Below, piece by piece: positions 1 through 10,659 of a stretch of 29,037 nucleotides of DNA. Numbering within the stretch: position 1 is the stretch's first letter; each line of letters begins with the position of its first letter. The notes under the pieces are model-generated. The model did no database searches. It saw nothing but the letters and a program-made list of their open reading frames with translations, and was not told the origin of the DNA. This DNA is from Sistotremastrum niveocremeum HHB9708 (lineage: Eukaryota > Basidiomycota > Agaricomycetes > Sistotremastrales > Sistotremastraceae): the NCBI GenBank assembly GCA_001630475.1, contig KV419481.1, positions 6,897 to 35,933 on the forward strand, written 5' to 3'. A program made the position numbers and the translations under genes.

Positions 1-411
1 CACGGTCTTCAGATGGCGCACTCTTAAAATAAAGGCCATGCTCCATATCGTATTGTTCCCAGGCACTCGCAAGCTGTTTGCGATACACCTGTCGTTCATC
101 CTCGGAGTGCTTTGCGTTTTCCGAGATCTTACCTTGCAGCGAGAGACATTCAATGCGAAAGGATAATTCATCCAGCTCCCACATTATCAGTCTCTGTGTG
201 AGGATTAATTCCTTAGCATCCCCACCACGATCATACAGTCGATTAAACCATTGATATGGCAGTGTGCTCTCGTCCGGAGAAATGACTGGCGCGCCTTGGG
301 GTAGTAGTTGATCAAAGATCGCGAGATTCTTTTGCCTGCGTTGAAACGCACCACGTTCGGGGATATGTGAAAGAAAGTGTCGCCAGTCTTCACGATCCAG
401 CTGCGGTTCAC
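1..411 (-). CDS. Partial hypothetical protein, runs off left edge
   Basis: One minus-strand frame is open from about position 448 to position 1, where it leaves the window, and no in-frame ATG is seen. A good splice acceptor (read on the minus strand, CTATAG at 417-412) suggests that an exon begins at 411. The roughly 136 residues are hydrophilic with balanced charge and typical codon use: near the start EPQLDREDWRHFLSHIPERG, in the middle LPYQWFNRLYDRGGDAKELI, then MWELDELSFRIECLSLQGK and a Lys/Glu-rich stretch ending SAWEQYDMEHGLYFK. No signal peptide or membrane segment is visible. I do not recognise the family. A domesticated or degraded transposon protein is possible in this repeat-rich setting, but nothing proves it. 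The 68-aa ORF with an ATG in the neighbouring frame looks like a shadow of this one. Confidence 0.5.
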
Positions 412-429
412 CTATAGTGTATCCAAGCA

Positions 430-480
430 AATTTCGATTCGAAATTTGTTATGCCTATATATGGCAGCTGGCTGCCATAT
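430..480. repeat. Two adjacent palindromes
   Basis: Positions 430-447 form an AAATTTCG/CGAAATTT palindrome. Positions 459-480 form a perfect 10-bp inverted repeat, ATATGGCAGC, with a 2-nt spacer. Both lie just upstream of the minus-strand exon and just before the polypyrimidine tract. Role unknown: hairpin, operator-like site or transposon end are all possible. Confidence 0.6.
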
Positions 481-639
481 AAGGCAAGGGGGAGGTGCGA
501 ACAGGTCAATCCCTTTCCCTTGGGGATCCGAGGGAGATTTCCCCTCTTCCCTCGGCCAAATATGGTCAAGGGAAGCTCCGAGGGTGACCTCCCCCTGGCC
601 GAGGGAAATCACCCTTGCCTATTACTTCTTTCCCTCGTC

Positions 640-1175
640 CGACTAAGCGCATTCCCCCACTCCCTCCCTTGCCATTTTTGGCACAGTTGCTCATTTCCCC
701 CCTTTTCCCCTGATTTCCCTCTGATTCCCTCCGTCTCCCTTGGTTTCCCTTGATTTCCCTCCGTTTCCCCTTAAGTCCCCCCATTTCCCTTTCTCTTCCC
801 TCATTTCCCTCTAAGTCCACAGTCCCTCGATTTTCCCTCGATTTCCCTCGATTTCCCTCACGTTTCCCTCACGTTTCCCCCATTGCCCTCACCCTTCCCT
901 CAATTTCCCCCAATTGCCCTATTTCCCTCTATGTCCCTCAAGTTACCTCCATTTTCCCTCCATTTCCCTCTCACCTCCCCCTTCCCCTGACTCTTCCCTC
1001 GATTTCCCTCGATTGCCCCCACTTTCCCTTCATTTCCCTTTCTTTCCCCCTTCTATAGACCTACTTCCCTCTCCAATTCCCCAATTCCCTCTCATAGCCC
1101 TCAATACCCCTGCATCCCTTGTTTATTCCCTCCCATTGCCCCCACTTCCCCCTGTGTGCCTATCATTTCCTCACA
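640..1175. repeat. Polypyrimidine tract, degenerate TTTCCCTC repeat
   Basis: The plus strand is dominated by C and T, with a loosely repeated 8-10 nt unit TTTCCCTC(GA). The clearest runs are around 830-870 and 1000-1040; less regular versions begin near 500. The minus strand is therefore GGGAAA-rich. ORFs in all plus frames here (Pro/Ser/Leu/Phe only) are artefacts of composition. Such tracts can adopt triplex or G-rich structures, but no function is shown. Confidence 0.75.
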
Positions 1176-2577
1176 CTTGACTGAACTTGAGAACCGTTCC
1201 ATAATGTACCTACGCTACAACCTTCTCCCCCCCCCGCCGGCCCTTTTTTCTTAGCTCCATTTGCGTCATCCCCCCACCTCCGTTCCTGGTCTTCAACTCT
1301 GTGTCCTACCTCAGGAATGTCTTCTTGTGATCCTCCCTTTTGATGAACGCTCACCTGCATCCCTCGGGCCAATTCCAGCATTCACACGACCTCATTCAGG
1401 CTTCGTTTTTCCTGCACATAACCGCCTCGTTCCCAGCACCCAAACCCAAGTCCAATCATTATCCGTTCCTTGTACCTATGAGCTAGTCAGGTACCCACAA
1501 TCCTGCTGCTCCCGGAGCGGCACAACTCTCCCCGCCTAAACACATGTGGCTCGTTAGCCCTGTCTCCCGCTCCGCAACTCTCATACCTTGTGCCACCATG
1601 TACTGTCGGTGTTTCGGCATTGCGAACACCCGAGTTCCGACCCGCATGGTAATAACATCACTCACAGACCAATATACATCCAAAAATAGTAAAACTTCTC
1701 TGAGACATTTTTAACGTCTATAAGAATCGTATAATGCACTTTGAAATAGTTTACATTCAGTAGATTGAGCCCATGGCACCAGCCTTTCGCGCTTCAGAAG
1801 CGTTCGGCGTTCGGAATGCCAAAACACCCACAGTAATACTCCGCAACACACTGAGGTTTCTCCTGCTCCCGGAGCAGCACAACTCTCAGTCAGTCCTTCC
1901 ACATCTGCTCTGCTCCGTCCCGGGACCCCGTAGATACCCCATGCCCATGGACAATGCACCGCTCCCGGAGCAGCACATCTGCCCGCCCCATTGTTACTGT
2001 GTCAAATATCACCTCCTTGCACCAAGGCCTTGAATGAATGACGGCAACAAACATCTCCACACTTCACAGTTCACACCCTTCAATTGCTCAGGGTCATCCG
2101 TTCCGTGAAGACGTTCAACATTCACCATGCCACCCTGAGCTTCTGCAGCTCCCGGAGCAGCACAATCCATCCTTATCCACGTACACGGTTAGCCTTTAGG
2201 TGAGTCTCGGGGTTAAATTTAGGTGAGTCTCGGGGTTAGAATTAGGTGAGTCTCGGCGCTCGGGCAGGACCTCATTGCCTCGTTGTCTCGGTCTTTCCTT
2301 TTAGCCCTTAGGTCAGTCTCGATCCCATCAACCGTCACACGCAATGTCCCTCCCCCTTATTCTACCCTGTTCACACACTCTGTTCTCCTCTGCTCTTCCC
2401 CAACCAGCTACTCGTTTACATGCCACCCCATTACCCAGATTCTTCCACCTCTCCATCCACCAAGGACAACTTACTCATGATGAGCTCCTCCACCAATAGT
2501 GTTCCGTCAACGTCCTTTTTTACACCGCCTCACACATCATTCAAGCGTGTATGGCGTTAAAGGACTCGCTCTCTCAG
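1176..2577. other. Intergenic, no supportable gene; GCTCCCGGAGC motifs
   Basis: No coding frame with convincing composition or splice structure is seen. The stretch contains four copies of an 11-bp palindrome GCTCCCGGAGC at 1508, 1865, 1961 and 2148, usually extended to GCTCCCGGAGCAGCACA. It also holds a 23-bp tandem repeat (2196-2264). Short ORFs are Pro/Ser/Cys-rich composition artefacts. Confidence 0.6.
2196..2264. repeat. Tandem repeat, three 23-bp units
   Basis: Three head-to-tail units start at 2196, 2219 and 2242, each beginning TTAGGTGAGTCTCGG. The first two are nearly identical and the third diverges in its last 8 bases. A fourth partial unit (TTAGGTCAGTCTCG) lies at 2308. Each unit starts with TTAGG, the short telomere unit of this chromosome end, which may be coincidence. 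Confidence 0.8.
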
Positions 2578-2823
2578 TACTGTACTTACACGACCACGAC
2601 ATACTGCCGTTACGCCGTACGTTTTTGAAAATACGACATACATATACAAAAATATATTCAAATATTTGCAATTGATGATACATTCTGTTTCCGATAGTTA
2701 TGAGGTGTCTCGACACATGTGTTTGCGCAGGAAGGAGCTGAGAGTGTCAAAAATCGTGCTTCTCCGTGCGTGCTCCGTGGGTGCTTAGCGTGTGAAATAT
2801 GTCAAGGTCCTGTAGGTACAGTA
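2578..2823. mobile_element. MITE with CTGTAC-type TIRs and TA target site
   Basis: The element starts TACTGTACTTACACGACC and ends with the inverted form GGTCCTGTAGGTACAGTA, so the terminal inverted repeats are about 16 bp flanked by TA on both sides, as in Tc1/mariner-like MITEs. The interior has no coding capacity. Two related copies occur at 13112-13603. They share a subterminal block (CTCCGTGCGYGCTCCGYGGG followed by TGCTTAGCGTGTGAAATA or a close variant), which supports one family. It abuts the copia fragment to its right. Confidence 0.7.
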
Positions 2824-2845
2824 GGTGGCATCTCTCTCATTGACC

Positions 2846-3262
2846 ACTTCCCTGAGCCACCCCCCGTCTGTGACCGTTGCACCGGAGGGAAGATCCACCA
2901 TCCCTCTTTTCCATCTTTCACAGACACCCGTTGGTCGACCGTTCTAGGCCGCATTCCTTCAGACATTGGCGGCCTCCTCCGTCCTCGTTACAGAGGTGTC
3001 AAATACTACATTCTCTTCATCTGCAATTCCTCCCATTACGTCTGCATCTCCTTCATGGCAACTAAAGACCACGCGCAAGCAAAGTCCCACGACTACAAAG
3101 CCCATGTTGAACATCTCCACAACACCAAAATCAAAATGTTTCGCAGCGACAATGGCTCCAAAGACACTTCAAACGCTTCCCGTCGCCCACTCCCCCCTGC
3201 CGGCATCACCCAAGAACTCACTTGCTGATTCTCCTCAACACAATGGCGTCTGCGAGCCATAT
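2846..3262 (+). pseudogene. Broken Ty1/copia integrase fragment
   Basis: The first plus frame reads CDRCTGGK (pre-integrase zinc-knuckle end and GK) near 2866-2890. It then gives RIPSDIGG with the first catalytic Asp, a YRGVKYYILFICNSS stretch and KMFRSDNGSK with the second Asp near 3142-3150. The remaining hallmark, SPQHNGVCE (compare copia S-P-Q-x-N-G-x-x-E), appears near 3230-3258 in a different frame after a stop at about 3226, so the gene is frameshifted. The zinc-knuckle HHCC region is incomplete. No reverse transcriptase or RNase H region and no LTRs were found nearby. This is an old retrotransposon relic, not a functional gene. The 169-aa ORF covering it starts inside the neighbouring MITE. 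Confidence 0.75.
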
Positions 3263-3433
3263 ATAGTGAGTCCCTTAATTCGGTACACCCTATCTAGTAT
3301 ATACTTGTGTACCACCCTTCCGGAGGGAGTAGACGTTCTACCCACTCGTCTCATAGCATATCCCGTTCCACAGCATTCCTCCACCATCCCCTAGCATTTT
3401 TTTCACCTGAATCATCCCAAAACCTGGAAACCA

Positions 3434-3521
3434 ACATGTTCGAGATCACCACCATTATACAAATTAGCATTGCAACAATTCCCACCTTTAGCTCTCAGGG
3501 CCCCCATTCCCTGCAGCCTAT
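3434..3521. repeat. Dispersed repeat block, copy 1
   Basis: It shares an ordered series of words with 7011-7079: ACATGTTCGA, then CCACCTTT or CCACCCTTT, then CTCAGGGCCCCCAT and CAGCCTAT. The order and spacing make this homologous rather than chance. The origin is unknown; it could belong to a degraded retroelement downstream of the integrase relic. Confidence 0.5.
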
Positions 3522-3662
3522 GAACTTCACACAAAAACAGACAACCGGCCACTTCAGTCCAGTCACGACTTTGGTCCCGTTCCCCAATACAACCAGTCCC
3601 GTGGACTGGACTTTCGAACTCTAGTTGCCATCGTCAGCTCCTGTTCTGAGGTCCCGTTACAA

Positions 3663-3689
3663 CCAAGGGTGGTTCTGTCCATTATCTCC
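3663..3689 (+). repeat. Left arm of 27-bp inverted repeat
   Basis: CCAAGGGTGGTT...TTATCTCC matches the reverse complement of 5350-5376 at 24 of 27 positions. The arms enclose 1.7 kb that contains the 98-bp hairpin element. No matching target-site duplication is visible, so a non-autonomous element is only a possibility. Confidence 0.5.
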
Positions 3690-4356
3690 CGCTATAGGGT
3701 CAAAAAAACTTCCTAAGCCCTGTTGTTGACCCTACCTACCTATTTTATGTCCGCTATTGCCGAGATATGACTGCATTAGGCATCTCCGAGATTCCGTTTT
3801 CAAACCCCGCTGATTCACGCTCATGCTCGATCAGTCCATGCCCACTGCTCTCAAGCGTTCTCCCAGATGCTGACATTCACATCATTAAGGCGCTCTGTAA
3901 ACACCTCCAACCAGACTCCAATCCCTGTACCTTTTCCTAGACTAGTCGGACCAGATTGCGTTATATAATCAAAATAAAATAGCCTGCGATCCATGTAACT
4001 TTTCCGGAGCGGATTGGCTCACCAATTATAGAAGGTAATCGCAGTTGTGATTAGGGACCAACTACATGTGCTACACACTTCCGACCAGCCTACGACCACA
4101 TTCTGCACCATCCCTGCCCTCCCTAGCTGCTGTCCTGCCTCTGAAAGGCCTGTTGTTAACTTGTTTACTTCAAAAAAAAAGCCAACCCAATCAGGTACGC
4201 GAAATTTTTACTTCATTGCGTTGATCAAGCTCATCGCCATAATTAATCAACTTGTCTGCAGAATCCAGTCATCTTGAAACCATGGTTCATCAGCGGACGC
4301 ATCGCTCACTCTCCGGTTGCCTTGGAATATCATTTTCAAGAACTTGTCCGCTTGGA

Positions 4357-4454
4357 CTTCAGAAAAAATTAGACCTCCTATTTCAACTCTTGAGCGCTCC
4401 AGAGTACTCAAAAGTACTCCAGAGTCAAAATAGGAGGTCTATTTTTTTCTGAAG
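4357..4454. mobile_element. 98-bp hairpin MITE, copy 1
   Basis: Terminal inverted repeats CTTCAGAAAAAATTAGACCT / AGGTCTATTTTTTTCTGAAG extend over about 27 bp. An inner palindrome, GAGTACT-caaa-AGTACTC, lets the whole unit fold into a long hairpin. By eye it is identical over 98 bp to 9754-9851. Flanks show a 2-bp direct repeat GA/GA (4355-4356 and 4455-4456). It has no coding capacity. Sequence identity between the two copies implies recent movement or conversion. Confidence 0.85.
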
Positions 4455-5349
4455 GATGGTGGCAAAGGAGCAGCTCACTATATTATGAATGACGTAAATA
4501 TTCGAGAGAGGACTTGTTGTATTGAGAGCATCTGCCTCGGCGCCTATCAATGACAGATGTCGCTCGGAGTTCCGGAATCGCATAGCCGAGAAGGATTACT
4601 CTCAAACTGGGTCTACTAATCGGACTGTAGTTGGACCCCTCCAACTACTGTGTATAATCGTCTCCAACTACATACGTTTAGCTGACCAAGTCAACAGCTG
4701 ACTGACGTAGCACTACACTACTAAAACGGAGATTTGATTTCATCCCCTGACAGGGCCTAATGGCAAAATAATCACTTGTCCGACTAGCAAGTGTAATCAA
4801 AATCCCAACAAACTGATATACCATTAGGTGGTCGTACCTAATCGGCTCCCATTCGCAAGCCCTTCAATCCTGTGATTGTTCATTTATCATATTCGTTCAC
4901 ATGGGCTCCGCCAACAGCACTCGGCTTTGCCACTACAGAAGCTGCAGACTTTTTCCAAAACCATCTGAAGTCTTGAATGTCTTTGACTGAAGTCTGAAGT
5001 CAACTGACAACATCTGGCTACTCAGAGGCCCACGCGACTCTGCAAAAGCAATATCTTATTCCAAATGCAATAGCAGGATGTCTCAGACCGGATTCGTAGA
5101 GCTCTCAACCGGGTTTGTCGCAATGCCTTGGATGCCAAGTCTAAAGATCCAGTATTGGATTCCCAATCGTTGTATATGTATAAATGGATCATACATCGTC
5201 TAGACAATCAAATGTGGTTCTGACAGAGTCTAAACAGTGCTCATAATGACTGAGAACGATACCTGGGTGGTCCAGTGCCCTCTCCCAAGTGGCGTTGCAA
5301 AAACTTTTCAAGACCTCCCGCTGACCCTACCTACCTCTACCTCATGTCC

Positions 5350-5376
5350 GGAGATAACGGACCAAACCACCCTTGG
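5350..5376 (-). repeat. Right arm of 27-bp inverted repeat
   Basis: Reverse complement of 3663-3689 with three mismatches. It directly abuts the hAT-like fragment that starts at 5377. Confidence 0.5.
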
Positions 5377-5443
5377 TCACGACTGGACTTTTGATCCCCC
5401 GAGGGTCAATCAGTGACTGCCGGTCCAGTTGCCGTCCAAAAGT
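5377..5443. mobile_element. Fragment of hAT-like MITE
   Basis: GGTCACGACTGGACTTTT, then GTGACTGC-CGGTCC and CCAAAA, follow the same order as the left subterminal part of the full copy at 8821-8886. No intact terminus or target duplication remains, so this is a truncated copy. Confidence 0.5.
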
Positions 5444-7010
5444 GCTATCTGGCGCTACTCTTTGAAAGATCACCTTGTCAACCACAAAGTTGACCCGGAT
5501 TTATACAAAGATCAATGGCAAATTGCCCACACTGAAAGCACCATTATCAAAGTTGTACTGGTCCTACTACTATGGGAGGAGCAAAATACTCAATGATGCA
5601 ATCGTTGCCCAGCGCGCGACCTTGCGTCGCTCAAGTTCACCAAGGCTCACCCTTCTCAACTGGCTCTCTGTCTCCTGTGTAAGTCAATTGTCTTGAAATC
5701 AATGTTCTAATCGCATACAATTTGTGTACGAACGTTCTAACACCACACGCACTGATTCAGGACACGTCCTCACTTTCCTATGCCCATCATCTCACAAAAG
5801 GTCTGATGTCATTTTGCATCCAAGGCGACATGCGCACCAGGTCGCTGTTAAGAGATGTGTATTGCCAGCCAGGCAGTTGCAAGGGATTGCAGATTAGGAA
5901 TATGAAGAACATGGTGATGCGACTGCTCCTGAGGTTTCCACTTCATCATCAACGTGCGTTCAGTTTTTTTATTTAATTTTGATGGCCCGTCCTGACGTAC
6001 ATACCCTTCTTCTTATTGGCAAACTCCTCTTGCTCATCGCGCGGACAACCACACTGCAAACACAGCAAGCCAACATGCCCGACCAACTTGATTGCGCCGT
6101 TTGACTTCTCGATTTGCTCAATCCTTCTGAAAACTGCTCACTTTGTTTTGCATCTCTGTATCGCTTCAATAGATCTCAATATATCTATCCTCCTCCTCAC
6201 CCTCCGTCTGTCCCTTGCTCTTAGCATTTCCAAAAACAAATATTTAAAATTTAAGCCATCCAAAAAGCGTCCGGACCACGTTCGAACCAAGCCGGCCGCA
6301 TCCTGAACCGGACGCAAGCATCGGATCACGTTCGGGCGTCGAATGGGGGACCGAACCCAAGTTTGGTTAGCGGTTTGGGCTCAAGTGGTCAACAAGCAAA
6401 CAAAACCAACCTCCGCCATCACTCGTCCAGATCCCCATTAGGATACAACCCCGTACTAGTTTGGCTCCTTGTCAGTCACTTGTTAGTCCGTTACCCCTTT
6501 CGCCCATCAAAAAAGCACTATATCTATTCCACTCAAACCATACCACACTCCTTAGAATTATAATCAAGTCTTATCCACCTGATATTCTCTACCCTTGTCC
6601 GTTCCATCCATTATTCGGACCTTGCTCCTGCCAGTTCCAGGTTTCTCAATCTGATTACCCTGCTCGCTTGCCACCTAGGTGATGCTGCGTGTCCTACACC
6701 CATGAAATCCTGGTGCTCCGGGAGCAGCAGCTTATGTGCACTCACCCTCTGCCAGGGTTCATCTGTCTCTTGTGCTTTCACCACATCCACCATCACAGCA
6801 TTGATCAAGATCCACCACAGCACTATAGCCTGTGTTCCATGTCCGGACAGACGTCCCTCCCAAACAAGTTTCCCAGCATAAACTCTGTGTCGACCCCATC
6901 CAAGCCCCACAACTCCCCCGTTTCACCACTCCCTCCGCTTCCATCTGCATACCCCCTCCATGAACATTCACTCACGGCAAGCCATGGTTTCAACATCTGT
7001 CATGTGAAGA

Positions 7011-7079
7011 ACATGTTCGAAATAACCAATCTTCCCTGTCCACCCTTTGGACTCAGGGCCCCCATCTCCACCAGCCTAT
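7011..7079. repeat. Dispersed repeat block, copy 2
   Basis: Contains ACATGTTCGA, CCACCCTTT, CTCAGGGCCCCCAT and CAGCCTAT in the same order as the block at 3434-3521, with a shorter spacer. Origin unknown. Confidence 0.5.
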
Positions 7080-8806
7080 ATCGTACTTCCATGACCACTA
7101 CATAATGCGCTTACACTGCTACGCTTGTCACCATACAATATTCAAACACCCACATGCATTCAAAACATAACAAACAACTCGCGAGAAAACCCCAACAACA
7201 ATCCACTAGCTGTAATGACCGTAGTCACAGTACAGCTTAGGGCAACAAAAATGCCCAACATTGATGAGGATCTCTACCATGAATTGTAGCGTGAAGCTGA
7301 ATTCGCACGGCTTTGCGGCCTGGCACATTCATAATTCTTTGCAGCCAAATTTTATACCCTACAATAAGGACTTTGTCAGTACGGCAGTACCTACACATGC
7401 CCACGGTCCAGTCTTGGGATCTGGCCATCTCATTCCCCTTCAACAAGATCTCACTCCATATCTGCAAAATCGGAACCCAAAGAATGGCCTCCGAGCACCC
7501 GGCCTGGGAATCGAAGTCACAGAAGGAGCTCGGAATAAAGAATCGGGGAAAGTCTACTACAGACTTGAGGGCCGCTGTAACTAGTTGGGTATCAAGAAAA
7601 TGAAGACATATGACGATGAAGGCAACGCACCTCCCGGATACTAAGAGGTCTTTGAGACAGTGTAATCTGGCGTGCATCCAGATGACGTAAGAGCATATTG
7701 GAAAGCACTGACAGCATGTACAGTATTCAATGGATGGAAGTCGACCAGCGAAGAGGTTCGATCGCGCATTCCGCTTGAAGTAGCGTTGATGAATCCACCC
7801 CAGCATTGGAGCGATGAAGCTCAAGAGCAAAGAGCACGTCGTCGGTGTTTATAGAAAGAGCAGCAATTGGGCAAGTCCAAGTGGCGCCATTTTGACTGGG
7901 CCAAATGTTCACTTCCGACCAAATCCATTGCTGTTGATCCACAAGACGTTGGCTTCCAAGCCTCTCAAGATTTCTCATCAATCCTTCCATCACATCCATC
8001 CAAACAATCCTACGATATGCACTCGGCTTTAAATGGAGTGTCAGTTTGGCCTTCTTCAGCCGTCATCCTCAATCAATTGGTCCATCATTGTCATTAACTC
8101 CACCTGCCATCCACTGAGTCTCGTAAGGCTGTTCAAATGATAAGGTCAAAGAAAGTGTTAAATCTCGTCCTCGCGGTCTCAGTATGAGTCATAATTGTAC
8201 TGTGTTTGCACTGTTCATGTCCTCATCTGCATCCAAAAGATCCTACACCCTGCAAGCTTGCCTTCAAGTCTACGAGTCTGATACCATCTTTCGTGATCCC
8301 TTTTGTGCTCATTGTTTCCACCGTTCTTTTTGGAGGCCATGCAACCGGCCTAGAATTACTTGTAGTCATGCCATAACAGTCGTCTAGCCAATACAACAAA
8401 GTTTACATCTTGGCAAAGCCTTATGTGGCGAACCAATATCACTGCATGCTTCAAAACTAGAGCTCCTAACGGTTTGGCCAGCTGAACCAAACCGGGGGTT
8501 TTGTCGCTTCAAATGCCCGTTAGGTTTGAGCGAGGGAGCAATTTCTGAGCCGGCCGTTTGAAACTGGGCTAACTGCGTCTATTCGCGGTTTGCTCGACTA
8601 CGCCGCCAACACGTTGTCTGTGCTGTTCGGGCTTGTTCTACGACCCATCTACGGGTCTTGATGCCTCTCTCAGCTCGACTTATGCACACACTCTCTGTAT
8701 AGTCCAACATACTGTCTCACCGTGACCAAGCAAACGATCCTCACGACTGTTGTCTGCTGCTGTGACATGGATCCATTATCTCCAGTCCTCGATCTGCACC
8801 GCAGGA

Positions 8807-9322
8807 TACGGTTTTAAAGTCCGGTCACGACTGGACTTTTTCCGTTTTTGCCCGTGACTGGCAACTGCCGGTCCGCTTGCCTGCCAAAATTTTGGGCAAC
8901 TGGCAACAGGACTGCAGTTGTGGTCTAGCAACCAGTTGCCACAAAGACCAGTTGCCTGACCAGTCATGGCCACGACCTGAGGTCACAACTGGTCTAAACC
9001 ATTATTTTAATCAATTATATATTACTGTTGGGTCTTATTAGTGGTCATATACTGTCTAGTAACACATAGGAACACTATATAATACAATATATGATGAATA
9101 TATGGCCATAAATACCCACTTGACACCCAAAATACCCAGGGTACACCCTTTCCCAGGACCCCTAAGGGTCCACAGTCACAACCACGGTTGCGACTGGTCA
9201 TGACTGCAGTTGCCAGTTGCCTGATTTTCAGAAATCCAGATGACCGGCAACTGCAGTCCAGTCACGACCCCACCACGACCGGCGGTTGCCTGCAGTCACG
9301 TGGACTGGACCTTCGAACTCTA
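8807..9322. mobile_element. hAT-like MITE, copy A
   Basis: 516-bp element with an 8-bp target-site duplication CCGCAGGA (8799-8806 and 9323-9330). The right terminus, read inward, is TAGAGTTCGAAGGTCCAGTC, which fits the loose hAT consensus YARNG. The left terminus, TACGGTTTTAAAGTCCGGTC, has diverged. Subterminal regions are packed with GACTGCAGTTGCCAGTTGCC-like words in both orientations, and the centre is AT-rich. It has no coding capacity, so it would depend on a transposase elsewhere. Copy B is inserted in the opposite orientation. Confidence 0.85.
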
Positions 9323-9330
9323 CCGCAGGA

Positions 9331-9753
9331 CAAGAACTTCTCTATGCCTTCAGCCATGTCATTCTGAAAATCTGGAGCAGAGTCAAGCGTTGGAGCTGTG
9401 GTGAGTATAGAGACCAAATGATGTGCTATGTCCCCTATATGTTCAAAAGTAACGCTATCCTTGAATAAAATCCGATGTTGGACTTGTCAACTTTATGTCC
9501 GAGGCATCAGAAGCGCTTGGGCATCTTCCGATGTATCCGGAAAGTCCCTAAACGGGAACCGTCGTGCTCAAAAAGAACAACTTTGCGATGAACGAAACCG
9601 ATATTACTAGTAATGGATTCAGAGCTGGCAGAATAAGGTTACAATTAGCTTCTAACAGCTGGTAATAGAATGAAGGTCCCATGAGCTTCGAACATTTGTT
9701 CGGTAACATATCCGGCAACGATGTAATAGTATTATCCAAGTCAATTGATCCAA
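9331..9753. other. Intergenic; possible decayed coding remnant
   Basis: No gene is supportable. Minus-strand ORFs on each side of the 98-bp MITE (9548-9808 and 9836-10078) could be one old coding segment split by that insertion, but no family signature was recognised and the reading is uncertain. Confidence 0.35.
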
Positions 9754-9851
9754 CTTCAGAAAAAATTAGACCTCCTATTTCAACTCTTGAGCGCTCCAGA
9801 GTACTCAAAAGTACTCCAGAGTCAAAATAGGAGGTCTATTTTTTTCTGAAG
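9754..9851. mobile_element. 98-bp hairpin MITE, copy 2
   Basis: Same 98 bp as 4357-4454 with no difference seen. It is flanked by AA/AA (9752-9753 and 9852-9853). The different flanking dinucleotides of the two copies (GA and AA) argue that a 2-bp target duplication is real, or that boundaries shift by a base or two. Confidence 0.85.
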
Positions 9852-10659
9852 AAGTATCGAAATGTTGTATTGATAAATTCCAAATCAAAGAAAACTGCTG
9901 CGTATACGATCTCGATCCATCTCTGAGATATCAAAGTAGTCATCTTCCAACGCAGCTTCACCCACTCAGTGCAAGAGTCCATTTGGCACAGCTCCGGCAC
10001 TCTCGGCAATTTGATGAGCGCCGGCTTTGTCATCTCATTCGGCGAACTCGGTGATATCTTCCAGAATATTGAGTGCATATAGAGGCTTCAATGCGTCATA
10101 TGGGATGTTCTGCTATTGATATTCTACCTGTACATATCAAAACATTTGTGACAAGGACTAAAATAGTTTAAATCAAACTGATTTTGCGCGCGGCAGGGAA
10201 GCCGCAAAGTTGGAAAGCCGACCTCAGCTCAGTTTTTTCCTTGGACTCTATTCCCACCTTAAACAGTCGCACTTCAACAAGCGCAAACCTGCCGTTGCAC
10301 CCCTCCCGTTCATCCCCCAATGTCCAAAGTTGAACAGCACCTCTGCGCCAGTTCGGCACCCTCCCAGCACATCCCTCCGCTCAACCGACCTCACTTACAA
10401 TTCCTTCATTCACCTTCTCATCACAACCACTCACACATGTTGCGTGACCGTCCGACTTCACCATTCTCTCAGCTTTGCCGGCATCACGGCCCGAACACCC
10501 TCTCCAACTACGCCGGTCGCCAAACAGACACCAACAATGCCGCTCCCCATCTCCCCAACCTTCCCACCCGCCGTCGATCTCCCCTCAACCTCTCCCTCTG
10601 AATCTAAACATTTATCTCCGGCAATTCTCCGCGTATTCCTTCCTTCGTCCTTTCTCGCG
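9852..10659. other. Intergenic, no supportable gene
   Basis: Composition shifts to C/T-rich after about 10250, similar to the flank upstream of the helicase gene. Long plus-strand ORFs (for example 189 aa from 10210) are Pro/Ser/Thr-rich, overlap in several frames and look like composition artefacts. Confidence 0.5.

Larger units (their letters stand above)
3263..4356. other. Intergenic, repeat fragments only
   Basis: No gene is supportable. It holds a repeat block shared with 7011-7079 (at 3434-3521), a solo hAT-like end GGACTGGACTTTCGAACTCTA-type at 3603-3623, and the left arm of an inverted repeat at 3663-3689. The remainder has scattered short ORFs without structure. Confidence 0.55.
4455..8806. 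other. Long gene-poor interval with short hairpins and fragments
   Basis: No ORF is convincing in codon use, splice structure or family match. Visible structure includes a perfect 9-bp hairpin GTAGTTGGA-cccc-TCCAACTAC at 4627-4648 and inverted words CACTTG...CAAGTG and ATTAGGT...ACCTAAT around 4770-4840. It also holds a hAT-like MITE fragment (5377-5443), one GCTCCGGGAGC palindrome (6715) and a repeat block (7011-7079). Around 7260-7860 opposite-strand ORFs of 197 aa (minus) and 107 aa (plus) overlap. Neither is recognisable, and they may be decayed coding sequence. Confidence 0.5.

Noticed and set aside
2719-3228. 169-aa ORF as an intact gene
   Set aside because: Its start lies in a MITE, and the copia integrase hallmarks continue in another frame after its stop, so it is a pseudogene.
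7237-7830. 197-aa minus-strand ORF
   Set aside because: It has no recognised motif, unusual Cys/Ile/Leu-rich composition and a competing plus-strand ORF. There is not enough support to call a gene; it may be decayed coding DNA.
9548-10078. Gene split by the 98-bp hairpin element
   Set aside because: Minus-strand ORFs flank the element, but the joined product has no recognisable family and the frame is not clearly continuous.
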